DNA from: Alphaproteobacteria bacterium
GTDB taxonomy: Bacteria; Pseudomonadota; Alphaproteobacteria; RS24
Direction: 5' to 3'
NCBI GenBank assembly: GCA_028816945.1
Contig: JAPPQG010000011.1
Location: 1 to 6,160 of the forward strand
DNA length: 6,160 nucleotides
Shown: positions 6,113-6,160 of the stretch, in pieces
Numbering within the stretch: the first letter of the stretch is position 1
Layout: every line of letters begins with the position of its first letter
Notes under the pieces: generated by a model
Databases searched by the model: none
Seen by the model: only the letters and a program-made list of their open reading frames with translations
Told to the model about the DNA's origin: nothing
Made by a program: the position numbers and the translations under genes

Positions 6113-6160
6113 ATGACAGAACCTATCATAAAATTGGATAAACTGCATATCAGCCTGCCG
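6113..6160 (+). CDS. N-terminus of an ABC transporter ATP-binding protein, YbbA/LolD-like (cut by window edge)
   Basis: Only 16 codons are visible: MTEPIIKLDKLHISLP, open to the window end. An in-frame TAG at 6107-6109 makes the ATG at 6113 the earliest start in this frame. The pattern of a short polar start followed by I-x-L-x-x-L-x-x-x-L-P is like the first strand of YbbA/LolD-type ATPases. In many Proteobacteria ybbA is divergent from tesA, exactly as here. The call therefore rests largely on gene order; no Walker motif is in view. The expected partner would be a large FtsX-type permease downstream. Confidence 0.65.
   Translation, partial: MTEPIIKLDKLHISLP

Noticed and set aside
6047..6148. 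34-residue N-terminal extension of the esterase reaching 6148
   Set aside because: It would overlap the divergent ABC-ATPase start and bury the signal peptide. The ATG at 6046 has a good GGAG site and gives a standard precursor.

Overview
The window carries a complete type I secretion (T1SS) gene set on the + strand. A convergent SGNH-family lipase/esterase gene follows on the - strand, and the first 16 codons of a divergent ABC-ATPase gene sit at the right edge. Base composition is moderate and AT-leaning (many TTA, ATT and GAT codons). The tesA-type esterase gene lying head to head with an ABC-ATPase gene resembles the tesA/ybbA arrangement of Proteobacteria. Together with the LssB/LapB-type transporter and the arylesterase-like protein, this suggests a proteobacterium, probably an alphaproteobacterium. 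That placement is an inference; no rRNA or other phylogenetic marker is present.

Layout: 43-1698 encodes a TolC/LapE-like outer-membrane channel. 1692-3509 encodes an LssB/LapB-like ABC exporter and overlaps the channel gene by 7 nt (ATGTTAG). 3522-5255 encodes an HlyD-family membrane fusion protein, 12 nt downstream. The tight spacing indicates one operon in the order outer membrane, ABC, adaptor, as in lapEBC. 5256-5365 is a short intergenic stretch with a hairpin at the operon end and a nested tandem repeat (13-15 bp units inside a 54-bp higher-order unit). The repeat runs into the last codons of the convergent esterase gene (5366-6046, - strand). 6047-6112 is the divergent start region, and 6113 onward is the partial ABC ATPase.

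The three + strand products should form one envelope-spanning channel that exports an unfolded protein, by family precedent a large RTX adhesin or similar, directly from cytoplasm to outside. No substrate gene is in view.

The most unusual part is the architecture of the exporter. The ABC protein belongs by sequence to the LssB/LapB type but lacks the N-terminal C39-like domain and has a Pro-rich leader, a Gln-rich tail and a degenerate ABC signature (LSSGMRQ). Its partner adaptor has a greatly enlarged cytoplasmic N-terminus of about 206 residues. This contains a collagen-like Gly-X-Y tract, a Trp-rich segment with four W-x-W pairs, and an Asp-rich juxtamembrane patch. I propose, as inference only, that the substrate-receiving function has shifted from the ABC protein to the adaptor.
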